64,000 nt of DNA from Allacma fusca (GCA_947179485.1 OX359249.1:48557402-48621401); one strand, 5' to 3'; counted from the first letter of the stretch, positions 1-13,897 are shown. Numbers and translations are program-made. The notes: a model not told the origin generated them from the letters alone.

Positions 1-572
1 CCGTCCGCATAATTGACTCAAGACAGCCTACCTACTCTCAAGAACCTTCCGTCAACAATTAAGGCTGGTTAATTTAAATGTAGAGCTTTAATGAGTGTCG
101 TAAGACTATATTGATCATTTGCATTTTTGGCCATTGTTAAATGCCGAGCAATGTCAGGTTTTAAATAGCTTATAAATAATGAATGACTGAATGTTAATTT
201 GATTATTTCCGCATGCAAATTTTAGACACTTGCAGTTACTGTTCCTCCTGCTCCTTTCCACTTCTCCTTTCTCAAGTGAGTGCTTAGCTGCAGTTTACAT
301 TTTTCTTGCTCCCAATAAATGCAATTGGTACATGAACACTAATTAGTGCCCCCACTGCACATTAGGCATGGGTCTCTTTTAAATGAACGTGGCCAGCCTC
401 ACAACTTAAGAATTATCCATTATTGGGGACCAGTGCCACATGTGATATTCATTTTAGAGCTAACACTTTCTATTAGCATGGTACTATTTTCAGATCGAAT
501 CTCCTACGGATTCCTACATGAAGCCCTGGGATTTAAATTTTTGAGATAATAAAAAATTTGAAATAAATTTAC
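1..572. other. Probable intron or gene-internal flank, no gene seen
   Basis: On the minus strand this stretch lies directly downstream of the splice donor at 571-572, so it should be intron if the exon at 573-863 is real. It is AT-rich, with no open frame that looks coding and no recognisable repeat family. The acceptor and next exon would lie to the left of the window or are not identifiable here. Confidence 0.4.
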
Positions 573-863
573 CTGGAGCATTCGGAGTTTCTTCAGAGGT
601 CTGAAGTACTCATCTTCGGAATCCTCCATGTTATTTTTGTAGATGATATCAGGTGAGGTGAGGGAAGGTGATGGACTGCCTCCGACACTGATTAAGTCGT
701 CAGATGACATCTCATCCTGACTCTGAGGAGTCATAGGCTGAGTTTTAATGGAAGGTGATGTTTCCACCTTGTCGCTCTCAGCAGACTCCGGGTCCATTTT
801 TGCCTCGCACATTTGTTCAGCGACGGAAAAGGCTTTAATGGAATTTCTTGAAAAGTGTTTCAT
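573..863 (-). CDS. Candidate first coding exon of a regulatory protein with an eh1-like motif
   Basis: The frame opens at ATG 863 and runs 97 codons to a strong splice donor, CCAG|GTAAAT, at 573/572. The exon ends in phase 0. An in-frame TGA sits immediately before the ATG, which fits a first coding exon, although a short exon with an acceptor just inside cannot be excluded. The predicted product starts MKHFSRNSIKAFSVAEQM. AFSVAEQM resembles the eh1 Groucho-binding motif (FSxxxxM/L) found near the N terminus of several T-box proteins (for example AFSVEALI in Tbx15/18 and AFSIAALM in Tbx20) and of many homeobox proteins. Residues 24-80 are acidic and Ser/Pro/Thr-rich, typical of a disordered region. 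After a DSEDEYF patch comes a basic PLKKLRML that could be part of a nuclear localisation signal. No DNA-binding domain lies in the window, so the family is inference only. The frame beyond the donor is intron read-through. Confidence 0.45.
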
Positions 864-2940
864 TCACAAATAGTATCTGTAACTCTTGTGAGGAGTAAAA
901 GAATGACAATCAATTTATTGGGAACAAAATTATTTCACACAAATTGTAAAAAAAAACTCTTGTCCAAAGTCTTCACATTTCCACCCACAGGGAAAGATTG
1001 TCACATTGTTTAAGGATTGGGCTGGTTGTGGAGTGTCAAAGTTATTGGAACAAACTTTGTCATACAAGTAAATGGTATAAATTGTTTTCATAAAATATAA
1101 CATCAGGAGCAGCTTGTTAACTCCCTAGCAATAATTTGAGCACAAAGTCGGCTACAAGTAATTTGCTAGAGCAAAAGTACATTATACTTTTATGTTCATG
1201 TGTTATTTAGATTGGAGAGTCCCACGGCAATTATGAGATACTGGCTTGTAACGTGTTCCGAATACAGTGGGAGTGAGTAGGTTCGTTGGCTTCCAGTTGA
1301 GGGGGAAAAAAATTTTGCTGGTTAATGTAAATTTTTGTGATACACCTATTTTGGTATAGGAACTGGGATGTAGGAACTGCAGCAGCCTGGATGCTTCTTA
1401 TAGACAGAGGTAGCTTCTATGTACACACATGAAATCAGTACGGATTGTCATGTCACACTTGAATCGGCAAGTTTAAAAACACGCTTTTTATCCTTGGAGA
1501 TTAATTTTGGTGCAAAACCACTGTCATCTTGTGTCGATACTCATGCAGTCAATCCACAACAATGAATAGAATCCACAATTCTAGAAAAAGTTTCTCTCTC
1601 TCCTTCAAACCAACGTTTGGATTTGTCCCGGTAAATCAAACGGAGACTGAGCAAGAAGAGGGACGGAAAGGAAGAGACAAACGGTCCACATTATTAATCA
1701 CGCACGTTGCATGACATGACTCCCTCTTCTATTATATTTTCCACAACTCCTTGGCGTCCAGTGGATCTCCACAGACTGTACATACACAATCTTCAACACT
1801 CACATGTATACACAACCACTCAAATCATTCTATCATCGTTCATCGAGCCAGGGAAAAAAATGGCGGCTTTTGAACAGAAACTCCGTCTCACCCAATTGAC
1901 TTTGCGGTTGAGTGAATTTATCTTGGTAACACCAGAGAGGAGCTTTTCAGGAGTAAAAAAGGAGCTCCAATCAAGTCCTTTATTCTTGTATCAATACCCA
2001 ACGATATTGATGCCTCAGAATTGTTATCCACTGCCCTCACGTCTAAGACACCGTCACAGTCAACTGAAGATGACACCTTTGCTCCTCACACATCCGTCGG
2101 TGGGACTCGACTCCAATGGGCGTCATGTACTCAAACTATCACCCTTCAGTCCTCAACTCCTTGGTCCATATCTTTGACAATGGGTGAATCCGGGAAATGA
2201 CTTGTCAGAACTTGTTCATATGTACCCCGTTAGAGTTACTTCGAGTATTTCTCAACGTCAGTACATAGAGGAATTATTTTTCCCACATGTGTGTCTCTGT
2301 ATTTACTAACTTGCACCTCGGAAAAGCGGGAGGACTTGTCAATCGTTTCTTTCTGGTGGGAGTAGATTTTATGGTCGTATATTTTGGGTACTATTTTATT
2401 GATACTATTTTATTGGTGGGTACACACCCGTCTTTTATCCTCTGCTGTTGGGAGCAATTAGTCCCTGTAAACAGTCCACGGTGCTATTTTGAGAGTGTCT
2501 TGACAGGAGCTTGATGGAGAGCACTGAGCTTCTGGCTCGTCAGAATGTGACTGACTGAAACATGCGATCTTGTAAATAACCGGTGAATTTTTGGAGGTAA
2601 CTCAGGAATTGTTCCTTGTGTAGGTATAGTAAGTTAACGAAAGGTAATGTGAACGTTTGCACACACCAGGAACGGTTCGATCCGCTGTCGACGCTATCCA
2701 AACGCGTAATAAAAGTGTGGCCAGCTCGTTTGAACTTGACTGAGGAATGAATGACTGGTTAGTGGAAGGAAGGGACTATTGATCATGTGGTTTGATGGTG
2801 ATGACAGAAGTGAGTTTCCTCTTGTCTATCCTTCCTTCTTGCTCTCACTTTGATCTTGTTCAAGTTTGATCCCCAACGTGGAAATGCGGAGAGTTGGAAG
2901 ATACACATGAGCACGTTGGAGAGGCATATGTAAGAGAGGC

Positions 2941-2960
2941 AGAGAGAGAGAGAGAGAGAG
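2941..2960. repeat. (AG)10 microsatellite
   Basis: Ten perfect AG dinucleotides, preceded by imperfect AGAGAGGC copies. It lies within the gene-poor flank. Confidence 0.9.
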
Positions 2961-3384
2961 GTGAGACGGTATCCTTAAAGTATAGGGGAACGGAGCTCCA
3001 GCCTTGCTAGGAAAGAGTCTCTTGAGGGAATGGTTCGCTCCCATTCAACTTAGCCTGTTTGACAGGTCAATTTACGCAGATGGGCCGCCTCCGAGTGATG
3101 GGGGTGGAGGGAGGCCTGGGATTGGTTCCTCATCTGCTGGAGGTTTCCTCTTGGAAACCCTCAGAACCTCATTAGCGTCTATTTAGTGTTTTTGTCCTCT
3201 TCGGATCCGTTTGGGTGGCCCACGGTGTGTCTCTTGGGTGGGCCGCATCCTACAACTCCAGCAGTATACTTATATGATGAAGAGGACTCTGAGGATGATG
3301 GCAGGTTCACTCTGTCGAGTATATCTCGCATCTATAAGAGATTCCATAGGATTTTAATAATATTCTTCCTCTTTCCCGTTCCTC

Positions 3385-3385
3385 A

Positions 3386-3416
<31 letters not shown>

Positions 3417-3420
3417 CTCT
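3385..3420. repeat. (CT)n microsatellite
   Basis: About 36 bp of CT dinucleotides with two single-base interruptions. It lies about 430 bp from the AG tract on the opposite purine/pyrimidine orientation, so transcripts of this stretch could pair locally. Confidence 0.85.
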
Positions 3421-3731
3421 CTTCCCATCTTATTCATTACATAAACTTACGATTAGTGTCTGATACGTCACTTGGGAATTGTTATAACAATTTACTGTCG
3501 CATATTTAGTGGATGAGGCGAGAGAGGCACAATGATCATTACTTTTCTCAACTTGTACTTAGGCCGAACCGTGCCTCCTTTTTCTCATTCTCTTGCTCAT
3601 ATCATTCAACAGATTTCCTCCATTGCCTTAATATGTAGGGACATTTACGTGGAAGGCCTAGTCAGGTTCCAGATCCCATGTATGTACATATGTATAAGTG
3701 AATACGAGGCTGAGGACTAGCATGGAGAAAT

Positions 3732-3754
3732 ATGTGTGTGTGTGTGTGTGTGTG
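3732..3754. repeat. (TG)n microsatellite
   Basis: Uninterrupted TG dinucleotides flanked by TATG/CATATA. Similar TATG-flanked GT tracts recur across the first 40 kb, for example at 4065-4084 and 5569-5580. Confidence 0.85.
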
Positions 3755-6700
3755 CATATAATTATAAATGTGTCTACAATAGGATGTGCATACACGATAT
3801 TTATCATGTTACCCATTGTGAATTAGGGTTAATAGAATATTTTCATGCAGACGGGATTAGAAGCACACACGTATAGACGCATATGTACTAGCAATGGTTA
3901 TTTTATGAGAGTATAGGGAAACCTTTCAAGGAGATTATCCACACAAGTTTTTCTATTTTATGGTGCTATCCTAATAATACATGAATACAAACGAGATTTG
4001 TGATTATGGTTTTTAGGGAAATCTTCCCTGTCTCTATTGACTGGGTATATGTAGATAGATACATATGTGTGTATGTGTGTGTGTGGATAAACTTGACTAA
4101 TTTATTCTCACCTCAGCCATGACTCCATCCGCACCTTGCTTCAGTTGGAGAAAATCTCCGAATCATTATTACGTAGACGAATGCAGAGGCAATAGTAAGG
4201 AGCGGGAGAGAGAGGAAATAGAGAGAAGGTAGGGAAAATTGAGGGAGGGAGAAAAGGTGATGGCAGATCAGGGCCCAACTCAAATCTCCATCCCAACACA
4301 TTGCACCACATGTCTTGATTAATGACCTGTTAATTACTTCACTCGGATGGATTGGCCATTGCCCACTATCTCAATTCAATGGCCTTCGATAAATTAATCT
4401 TCTACTCCTTACAACTCCCAGGTGTATTTTTTGAACTCACACCACACGTAATAAAGGATACTAAAAGCATCCCAAGGTGTAAGATACGGACTTTCTTACT
4501 AAAAAGGCTAAGCTCTTTCTATAGAACATGCATCATGTTTTTCTATAGAAAAATAATTTACAATGCCTTCCCTCTGAAACACAAATTAATTTAAGTGGTC
4601 AGACGAGGATGGTCATTAGATTCTTTATAACGTTATCGTGTCAGTCAAACTATACAAAGCAATTGCATCTCCTCTGGATTTCAACTTGATGGATAGATCG
4701 ATGCTCGAGTCTCACAGGTACAAATCGATAGCTTCCATGATAATCACATCTTAGTTAACCATCAACTTCTTTAGTTAATCATGAGGAGAGCCTAGAGTTA
4801 ATCGGACCAACCGGATTCCCAACTGTCATTCACTTAGTCTTGGCAACTGCCTCATTCCTATACTCTTCTGCTCCGATCACACCCCACTGCAAGTTAGCAG
4901 ATAGGCATACATAGTATATACATAGATATGTATATAATTGTCTGGGTCCCGTACAAATTACATCTGCACGTAGAGTATCTCCACTATGTACTGCATTGGA
5001 TTCACGTGCTTTTGGAGGGGCACTGCTGGGAAGTGCTGCGCCAAAGACTTGTCACACTCCCAGAGCCATCCATAGCAAGTAGGTCTGACTTGGGAGATTT
5101 GGGTCGGGTCCAAAAACTGGGTCCTCAACACTCCTCACATTTGCAGTGTCAGAGAGGGAAGAAATCCGGCGAGAACTATCGACCACAAAGTTAACTATTA
5201 TATATAGAGCTCACATTTTACAACCTCCTTTAATTCCACAAGAAATGTCTTTGCTTGACAAATGGCCACAAGTTCAAATCTGATTTATATGATTCTTGTA
5301 TTTTTCTCCCATGATAAAAAAAAAATCCTCCAGAATCGTTTTTATTCATGAGAAAGAAATTTGCCATAATCACTACTTTCAATGGCAGCTCATGTCTGGT
5401 ATCTCCCTACTTAATAAATCATTTTATGTTACATCATTATTATTTTAAATTTTTGGGTCTTACATCTGCTCTGTATTCTGAATTCTTAATTGAAATGGTG
5501 AAGTTTTTTTTCCTTTGGTTCAATCATCTTCTAATTTGTGTATGAGAGTATACTTATATGTATACATATGTGTGTGTGTGACAGGGGGATTTCTCAGGAA
5601 AGGACATGGAATTAGTAGGGAGTGAAAGTTCTATATATTGTACGTAGGTATATGAAGATTTCGTCCGTCCATTCCATGCATGAGGAGCCATGCTGGTGCT
5701 GCGAGTAAAAGAAATAGTCAATGTGTCAATTAAATTTTGTGATAATTACGGTATAAAGCTGGAGGTGATTCAGATTGCTGACGATTAGAGTTGGGGAGAG
5801 GAAAGGCTTGAGATTGGTGTGGAGTGATATGGGAGAAATAAACTCTCTCCAGAAGCAGAGGGCACGGCTCCTTCATTACCCCATGTTGAATAAATTACTT
5901 GGAATTACCTGAATTCCCATTGGCCCAATGGTGCGTTCCAGCAAACCAATCTACTTCGAAACGATCCGTCTCTCATCTGGCTATTATTCATCACGCAATT
6001 GAAGGCATGTTTGAGTTAGTATTTTTGATGTTATTCGAACAAGGGCATTCATTACGTGAGGGCGAAGGATGGTCAGTCAGGAATTGCTCAATAGCTCTCC
6101 TCCACTTTTTCATATGGTAATAATCCCCAGATTGGAATTACCTTGGTCCGTTAGGCCCACTACTGAAAATGCATCCCTGCATATAATGCACATGTAGGAA
6201 CCCATTTCCTAATGAAAGGACGTTGTAGTAAACCTACACATATGGACCGGACCTATGCACGTATGTTTCGGATTCCACCACTTTCGTTACTTACAAGAAC
6301 CCAAGTTCGAAGGCAGAGTTTGCCCTATTGTGCTCCTCATGCTAAATAAATATGTTTACTGTAAGTTGTGCTGGATAAAAAGTAAAAGGCAAAGCATAGA
6401 TACAATATTTACACTTTAAATTTTAAATTATAAATTGTAAATTAAAATTTGTACGGATTTTAACTTCCAAATTTAATTCAATAATAAGATTTGTTCCATT
6501 TCTACGTTCGACCTTTTATTCGCATTCGGGCGTCCTTGGCCCTCAACGTCAGATTCAGTATCTAAAAGGATTGTAAGTAGAAAAACTGGGAATCTGCACA
6601 GTCTGTGAATTATGACGCTGAATTTTGTGTATTCCACAAATAGGCCTTTGCATTTGCCTCCAACATTGTTTAGAAGTTCACTCTTGCTTCTAAAGTGCCG

Positions 6701-8644
6701 TCTTGCCTTAAGTTCTAGTAATGTTGTTAAAATGTAATAATTAATCATTGTTAATAGATAGTTATTTTATATGTATTCACTTTCGCTCCTTTGCCGATGA
6801 TATTCTTTTAAGAATGCTTTCGGAACCACAGTTTTGCATCTTTAGTCATGACTTTCTTTTGGAATTTTACTTTTAGCCCATTTTGGTTCTTTGTAAATTT
6901 GTCAATGTATTTACGTGTGTCTTTTTTGCGTCTTACAATTAGCGGATAGTTTATTTTTGGAAAAAATTCCATGGCTTTAGGTCTGCTTCTGACCGTTCGT
7001 ACCGTGCATATTTTAATTATCGATGTCCATATTTATATAATTACATAAAAACTAGGCGTTTCGTAATCGTGGAGTAAATGAGTGGGTTGACTTCGAGCCC
7101 ATTTTGCAATGGAAATGTCTGATATTTTTCTCCAAGACAAGCTCGGTAGATGTAATAGGAGAGGTGTTTATTATTCAAGAGATAATTACTCTGAGCTGAT
7201 TACAGCTGATGACAGTTTTGTCTGTTGATGGCACTCCTGTATCTACTCATACCCATAGGAGTCATTGTCAGAGTCCAGGAATGAGGGACTATGTATGTAC
7301 ATAACTGTATTTTGTACAGGTCTTTTGCTAAAAGGACTAAATACGACCTCCTTATATGATGATAGGACTATCAATATTGCCTACACACGTTCCTATTTCC
7401 CCTGAAGTTTTGAGTGAGTTGTGGTGAGGAACGTAGGAGTCCGTATGTACGGCGGGAATATGTATATATGGGGATGTGGGAATAGACCTAATGAAGGTGG
7501 TCAGTTGGATGAAAATTGTTGAAATTCTCCTCAGCCCTTTTGCTTGTAGGCTTATTATCTATGGCTTATTCATTATTCAATTGGGGCGTGTTGTAAGGAA
7601 TTCATTGGAACAATCTGAAAATGTAATTGAGCAAAATTATAGCTTTAGCATATAGTCTTGAGAGCTGTAGAATGCCGAAAAGCAAAAATATCCTAACTCC
7701 ACTCCGCACGCTGTAACCACCTTGACTCGCCATTTCCCTATTTAATGAATACAGTACAGTACTTAATGGACTCTTATAAGCATCTGAAATTTCTGAGGCA
7801 ATTCAAATCTCCATTCTCTATGAACATTGTTTCAAGCCCTGTGCTCTCTGAGTATGGGAAGTATGTAAACAGCTTCAGCGTCTTTGTAGACTTCATCCTT
7901 AACAACATTCTTTGTAATAGTCGTAAGTAGCTCTCCGGAATAATTGTAAATTGATGTATCCCCCGACTCCGCATCATTTACCATATGCATAAATTGCATC
8001 CGTTGACAATGTGCGTGGAGGATAAACGTGGAGAATTATGAAGCGGAGCTAAAAATTGTGACAAGATCATTCTGTAAAACTCATGGGCTTCACACTCATC
8101 TCCTGCAGTAGTCAAAATCATCCATATGTAACACCTCCTCACTCCTCTCCAACACACATCAGACATATAGGACTCACTCAGATTAGTAGAGAGGAGCTTC
8201 AGATGTGACGGCTATTATTCTACAAAACATCTGAATTAAACGGAGTGCATTGGAACTTATGCAAATACTACTTCCGTCCTTTTCGCCATGTAGCCTTGTG
8301 CAAGGGAGAGTGGATATGTACCAGTGTATGGAAATTCTGCACCTTGACAGGTTGAAATGAGTAAATATTTTCAATATGAGAACTATTGCTACGTCCAGCA
8401 TCAACACCAGCCACAATTTTATTTTAATCCTGTGGAGGTGGAGAATATTAAGAAGAGAAGCTTTATAGTGTCAGTAAATTTGGGGCTGGAGTAAATTGAA
8501 TGTCCATGTGGAGTAATTACGTTAGTGCGTATGTATATGTATATGTATCTATATGTAGGTACACACGTGGACGTGGACAATGTGGATGGATACTGTCATT
8601 TGTATTTTGATGGACAATGGTATTGTTTTGAGGGAAGGAGTCGA

Positions 8645-8660
8645 GTGTGTGTGTGTGTGT
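8645..8660. repeat. (GT)8 microsatellite
   Basis: Short uninterrupted GT tract in the gene-poor flank. Confidence 0.8.
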
Positions 8661-9699
8661 TGAGTCTCGTCACAAGTTGATATTATTATTGAGTTATCAA
8701 TGTACGGATCAAGGTGTAGAAAGCGGCGGAGAGGCTAGTTATGTGGAGGATGGAATAATTCGCTTCGTGTTATTTGATGTTGAAATAGTGTCTGCCATTT
8801 GTAACATGTTAATCTCTCGTGGCTCCACGTACACACTCAAAATCCGACATATGTACACCCCCATGACTTGGAGGCATCGGACAACCGTGTTTACTCTGTA
8901 TGTATCCCCCGTATAGTTAAGCTCCCCAGTCACATGTATGTTCTGGGAAGAGGGAAGGTATAGGTTGTAAAAGAGAAAAAGGAAATCATAAATTCCTAAA
9001 TTTTTGCTTCCGAAAAGCGTGAAAAGTCATTTTTCATTGGGGTAATATTCTCTCTGGTGGATTACAATGCTTAAATACTCTTTCTCTTTAGCTCCATATA
9101 GCTCTCATGTATCCACTTACGTTAATGTCCTTTACTATGCCTCTTCTCCTGTGAAGTGTGAGCATTGGTCGGAAAACAGGGTATTTGTGAGAGTACATAT
9201 ATGTATGTATTTATAGGGAGCGTGGAGGGACTTATTGGGGACGTGCACAGAGGATTCTGCCTGTGTGTATCTTTTCCTCAATTGTATATCAGAGTGTTAT
9301 TGCTGGAAACATCTGTTTCGTCCTTTCTACTAAAACCAAGTCAGTCTCCTCTATCAGTGATGCGAGCCTAATTGAAAAATTCAGTCTTAATTGACTCGAA
9401 GTTCATTCGAAACCTTTACGCAATTTTCATCGCTTCTTGTCACTTCTTCCCAGCCCTTGCCTCTATTCCAGGCGTAGCATATAACTCCATTATTATTATT
9501 TCATGCCTCCATTTCATGTATCTACTATCTACGTATGCACGAAAATACCTACCACTGAATTCGTTATGTGGAACATTGTGGCCATTGTGGGCACCTTGGA
9601 AATAACAGAGTCAGAAGAGCCGTTTATTCACGACGCTCGAGATCTCAATTCCCTTCTTAGTTTCCTTGTTTCCATTCCTTGAGTGTCCATATAAATTCA

Positions 9700-9930
9700 G
9701 TTTAGTTTAGTTCATTGTTGATTGAAATTTTAAAAAGCATTCTGTCCCTTTCAAAAGAGCAGATCCTTTTAGTAAGAACCTACGGACATGGAAATCTTAT
9801 GATGTTAAACTTATTTATAATTATCATTCTGACCTGATGATGACAGTCTATTAGATGTCGAAAGCTTGCATATAATTTAGCTTGTTTAATAAAGTTAACC
9901 AGGTAAGCCAAGGATATGGAATATATTATT
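9700..9930 (+). mobile_element. Possible Penelope-like element relic with hammerhead-like core
   Basis: CTGATGA at 9834-9840 is followed 19 bases later by GAAA at 9860-9863, with GACA and TGTC between them able to pair. This spacing resembles the hammerhead ribozyme core (CUGANGA, stem II, GAAA), which Penelope-like retroelements carry in their flanking repeats. Downstream is TTTAATAAAGTTAACC, similar in style to the tails of such repeats. The first base pair of stem II (T opposite C) is poor, so the ribozyme is probably inactive if it ever existed. There is no GIY-YIG or RT reading frame nearby. The boundaries are guesses. Confidence 0.3.
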
Positions 9931-12900
9931 TATAATTATTTAAAATTAGAAGCCGCTCTCAATGGAGTGATAGCTACTACGTAGGTTTAATATTCCTATG
10001 GAATCTGACGTTGAGGCAGTGGTGTGAATCCAGTGGTTTTACCTTCACTTTTTCTCACAATTAGCTTTCTTCCTGACTGTCTTCCATGAAGGTGCCTTGC
10101 GTAGGTTTTTTCTTGTTTGTTTTGAGTCCCATATCAGCTTATGTCCTAATCCGGTACTTACGCTCATTTAAGACAATATTATTTTCGTTTTAAATTCCTA
10201 AGTAAACACTAATGTGTCTGTACAAATACTTGGTCACTAAGGGGCAAGGAAACATCTCCCATTCTCAAAATGACACTTGACATGTAATAAAGAGATTTTG
10301 AAGGGGAAGTATCTTTCTCTAAGTTGCTCCTATACTCATGCAGTCTTCTACATTACAGTAGTATCTACACTTCCAACATTTGTATTCTAACATATACCTG
10401 TATATATATATAATTATGTATAATATATGTACGTCCTTCCATACATATGGACGTATGTGACTTCTGTTCAAATACTGTACTTATCTGCCGGGTGGAAAGG
10501 TGAGAATGGTAATGTGATATAGGGTCGCAAAGGGAGCACAACGGGCATGAAATAACAAAGCGACAAAATGTTCAAGGAATGACTGCTGACAAGTTTGACA
10601 GTTTCCCAACTCTTACAAACATATGTTTCTGTATGCTTAAAGAATTACTTTGTACTAGATCTCTAGATTGAGTATCTCCTAAAGTTACTTTTCCCTACTC
10701 TGCTCACATGAGGATATAATTGTATGACAATATATTTCCCTGTGACTAAACTGACTGGACTTGGGGTGTATGCTTACAGTGTATAAGTATCTATCTATCC
10801 ATGTATACCTAATTATGTGCATGCGACTTGTTTCAGGGAAATTTTGCGATGGAAGAAGGTAATAAAAATGTTGGGGTGTGAATGTTCCTGGTGAGAGGAT
10901 CCTGGACGACGTGTACGTGTTGGACACTATTGGGAAATGTTCTATAGAAGGTCCTTCCCTTTGATAGTGCTGTGTGTGGAAGTCACTGTGGAAAATATAG
11001 GGTCAAAAAATTTGTGACTGGAACGATTGTGTGGGATCTGTGGCTGTTTGGCGAAGAATAATAATTATGAGAGAGATCATAATCCCTCCCATGAATCTGC
11101 TGGACCAAGGTGGGTTTTCTCAAGCCCATGAATTGGCTGTTCTTTTGTAGGGAGCTGCGTGCCTTATGACCTATTGCACTCCATTTATTTTCCCTTTTGA
11201 GTCTCTCTGGACCGTCAGTAATCATGATGTTGTCACTGAATTGCCTTTTCATCCATTCAACGAGATCTATTTTCCCTCTTTCAATCCAGCCCGCTCACAT
11301 CTCTCTTTCACATTATGAACTACTTTGACAATGGGACAAGAGTCAATTGATTTGTACAAAGGTTGTACGCACAAGCACCCTTGTCTGCCACTAAGGCCTA
11401 CCGCATTCTCCTCTTCACCAACTCAATCCAAACACACCGTGAATTTCAGCTTTGTCGCTCGGATCCCTCCTGCAAAATCATCCTGGCTTGTTCGAGTTAG
11501 CCGTCATTAAGGCTATTTAAGACTACCATAATAAGTATTCAATCCACTCGCCTCTTACCTTCCAACCTCATAACAGCAGTCACATCAAGTACCATTCCCA
11601 CTCACCAAATCCCTTTTTAAATGCTTCCCTATGTACATAGCTCCCTGGCCCTCTGAATAATCCGTGCTTTCCATCCCCCAGTCAACAAAATATGTATACA
11701 TACAGACAATTATGTACTCCCCGTCCATGCCTATTTTTATAGTACGCGTAGACGGGACTGGAGCAAGACCTCGTTGTGTGGAGGACTCATACTCAAAAGC
11801 TCGTGCCTAATTCTAAAGATTATGGCATCAGCCCCTTACTTTCATCTCCAGTGACATTTCCTCTTGAGTAGATACATACAAGACCTTTAATAGTTTCTTT
11901 CAAAATGAGACTGAAATCAATCAGTTCCCCCTGAAAACCTGACGGTTACAAACTCCGTCCACTCTTACATTTGTTGAAGTAGTTTAGATCGGATCTTCCC
12001 TCATCCTCCGATACTATCCTCAGAATGTTAGAACCAACAACTCAACGTGAGTTGTGTAAGATAGATAGATACACCTACGACATAAACATGTGTAAATGAT
12101 ATGAAAGGTGTCACTGTTCCCTCCGGTAGTTTTAGCGTGATACTAAAAGTATCTACGTGTATCTTTGAGCACTTAATTGTATTGTCAGTTTTTGAAGAAC
12201 ATGAACAAACGCTCATGAAATTTAATTACTAGGATTTTTAGCCTCAATGCACTTCCTTCCATGTCTCCCAATGCAAACAATTATCTTTCAAGGGGATAGA
12301 GTCCTGGTTACTGGTTACACGGGAAGTCCAATGGAAATTCAAAACTGGAAGCTGGGGCTTCACATTTTTGGTACAGTTACTGGAGCAGTAGCATGCACAA
12401 ATAGAATTATTACAAGGGATGGAGTTTCTCAACCGTTAGATGAGAGAATGTACTCTCGTGCCTCAAAACATACATTTGTTTCTGTTCCCACAAAATATAC
12501 TTGAGATTTTAGTTTCCGTAGGGCTCTGTTCCCTAAGGAGTAGTGGTAAAAATGATTCCCTTTCATCACGCTATAGTCACGATCAAAGGTAAATAATAAC
12601 TACGTGAAGATTTCCCTGTAAATAACATCGGCAGCAGGAGTTTGATCAAGTACTATTGATAAAGACCACGTAATTCTAATGCTGAAAAAGGGATTTACAA
12701 TGCACTTCCGCTATTACATGATTTGTTTTTTGCTAAATAAATAGGCATAATTACTTTATTTATAGTGTATTGAACTTACTTCGTAGGGAAAAGTTGGGAG
12801 TAGTATATAAATGATCTGTGCGAAAGTGAATCGATTGTTGGGACAATGCGTCAGGAAAGGAAATAAGAGCCTTATGTGGACGGGGGATGTAAAAAACGAT

Positions 12901-13872
12901 TAAGCAACGTCCATTTGAAAAGATTTATATCAGGGTATAAAATATTGTCATAATTTGTATTTTCACATTGTTGAGTGCTCTCGTGGACTCTGTTGAATAC
13001 TTATCATGTCGTCGACACTCACAGAACCAAATTGGTTGGAGCAAGTGGACTTTTAAATTGATCGAGCCAGCGAGTAAGGAGCATCCCATGAGGGAGTTCT
13101 ATAAAAGCTAGTGTTGAAAAATCTTGCGTGCATGATATTACTGAAGGTAATAATTTTTGTCATAAAAAAAATCCTCATATAATGAGAAACTGAGGTGACA
13201 GAGCATTTTGCAAAAAGCGGGATTTGATTTGTTGGCTTTTCTCTCTGAGCTGAGCAAATCCTCCACTGATGTAGAATTATTATGGATGGGTTAAAAGCCT
13301 CTCATTTTTACGTCGAAACACTAATCTCTGCTCCACTTTATCCATGTTTAATGGGATTAAATGCTTTTGTATAAACGACCAGAGAAATGTGATTTAATAG
13401 TTTTGGGGAGAGTGAGTGTGATAAGCCGTGTACATTTGTAATGACGGCGGCAACAGCGTGATTATAATAAAATGAATGAACGTGTGGTAATTCCCAAAGA
13501 AATGTATGAGGAGCGATGGTAGACATGTACTACAGTCTGAAACAAGTCATATACAAAAAAACTGTGGAGGCTTACGTGCATGTGTGTGGAACTGTAGTAC
13601 GTGCAAACAGATCTTGATGAAAGCCAGAGAAAGACAGAATGACTTATTTCCTCCGATCAGTTGGCAAAGTCTTGAGCAGAACTTGAAGGCTGGTTCCCTT
13701 AAGTGACGAAAAGAGCTCAAACTGGATCAATAATGCTAATTAGGTCTGGACGAGCGGCAAGATCAAAGAGACCTACACGATTTGTGACTATGAGCAGAGA
13801 TGTGTCTACACTTTCCTTACTTCTCAATAGGGCTTGGGCATAGTACCTCGAGAGAAGTGATCGGCTGTTGTG

Positions 13873-13897
13873 TACACACACACACACACACACACAC
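13873..13897. repeat. (CA)n microsatellite
   Basis: Twenty-five bases of uninterrupted AC dinucleotides. Confidence 0.9.

Larger units (their letters stand above)
864..9690. other. Gene-poor flank with microsatellites
   Basis: About 8.8 kb without a supportable gene. The open frames here are short, lack recognisable domains and occur on both strands as expected by chance. If the minus-strand exon at 573-863 is the first of its gene, this is its promoter side. The stretch contains (AG)n, (CT)n and (GT)n tracts and many ACATATGTA-type short palindromes. A poorly supported exon-like frame at about 1917-2200 is discussed under rejected items. Confidence 0.5.

Noticed and set aside
1917..2200. 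ATG-less plus-strand frame with exon-like composition (includes SIPNDIDASELLSTALTSK) after a possible TTTTCAG acceptor
   Set aside because: A competing frame is open over the same bases, the polypyrimidine tract is weak, no donor follows before the stop, and no family is recognisable.
2663..2690. GGTTCGATCC resembling a tRNA B box
   Set aside because: No A box, acceptor stem or cloverleaf can be formed around it.
3186..3509. 107-codon frame with an acidic DEEDSEDDG patch
   Set aside because: Its second half is a translated (CT)n microsatellite (Ser-Leu repeats) and there is no other support.
12247..12504. 85-codon plus-strand frame with protein-like composition (QGDRVLVTGYTG)
   Set aside because: It looked at first like a nucleotide-binding fold, but no motif holds up, and an open frame on the other strand covers the same bases.
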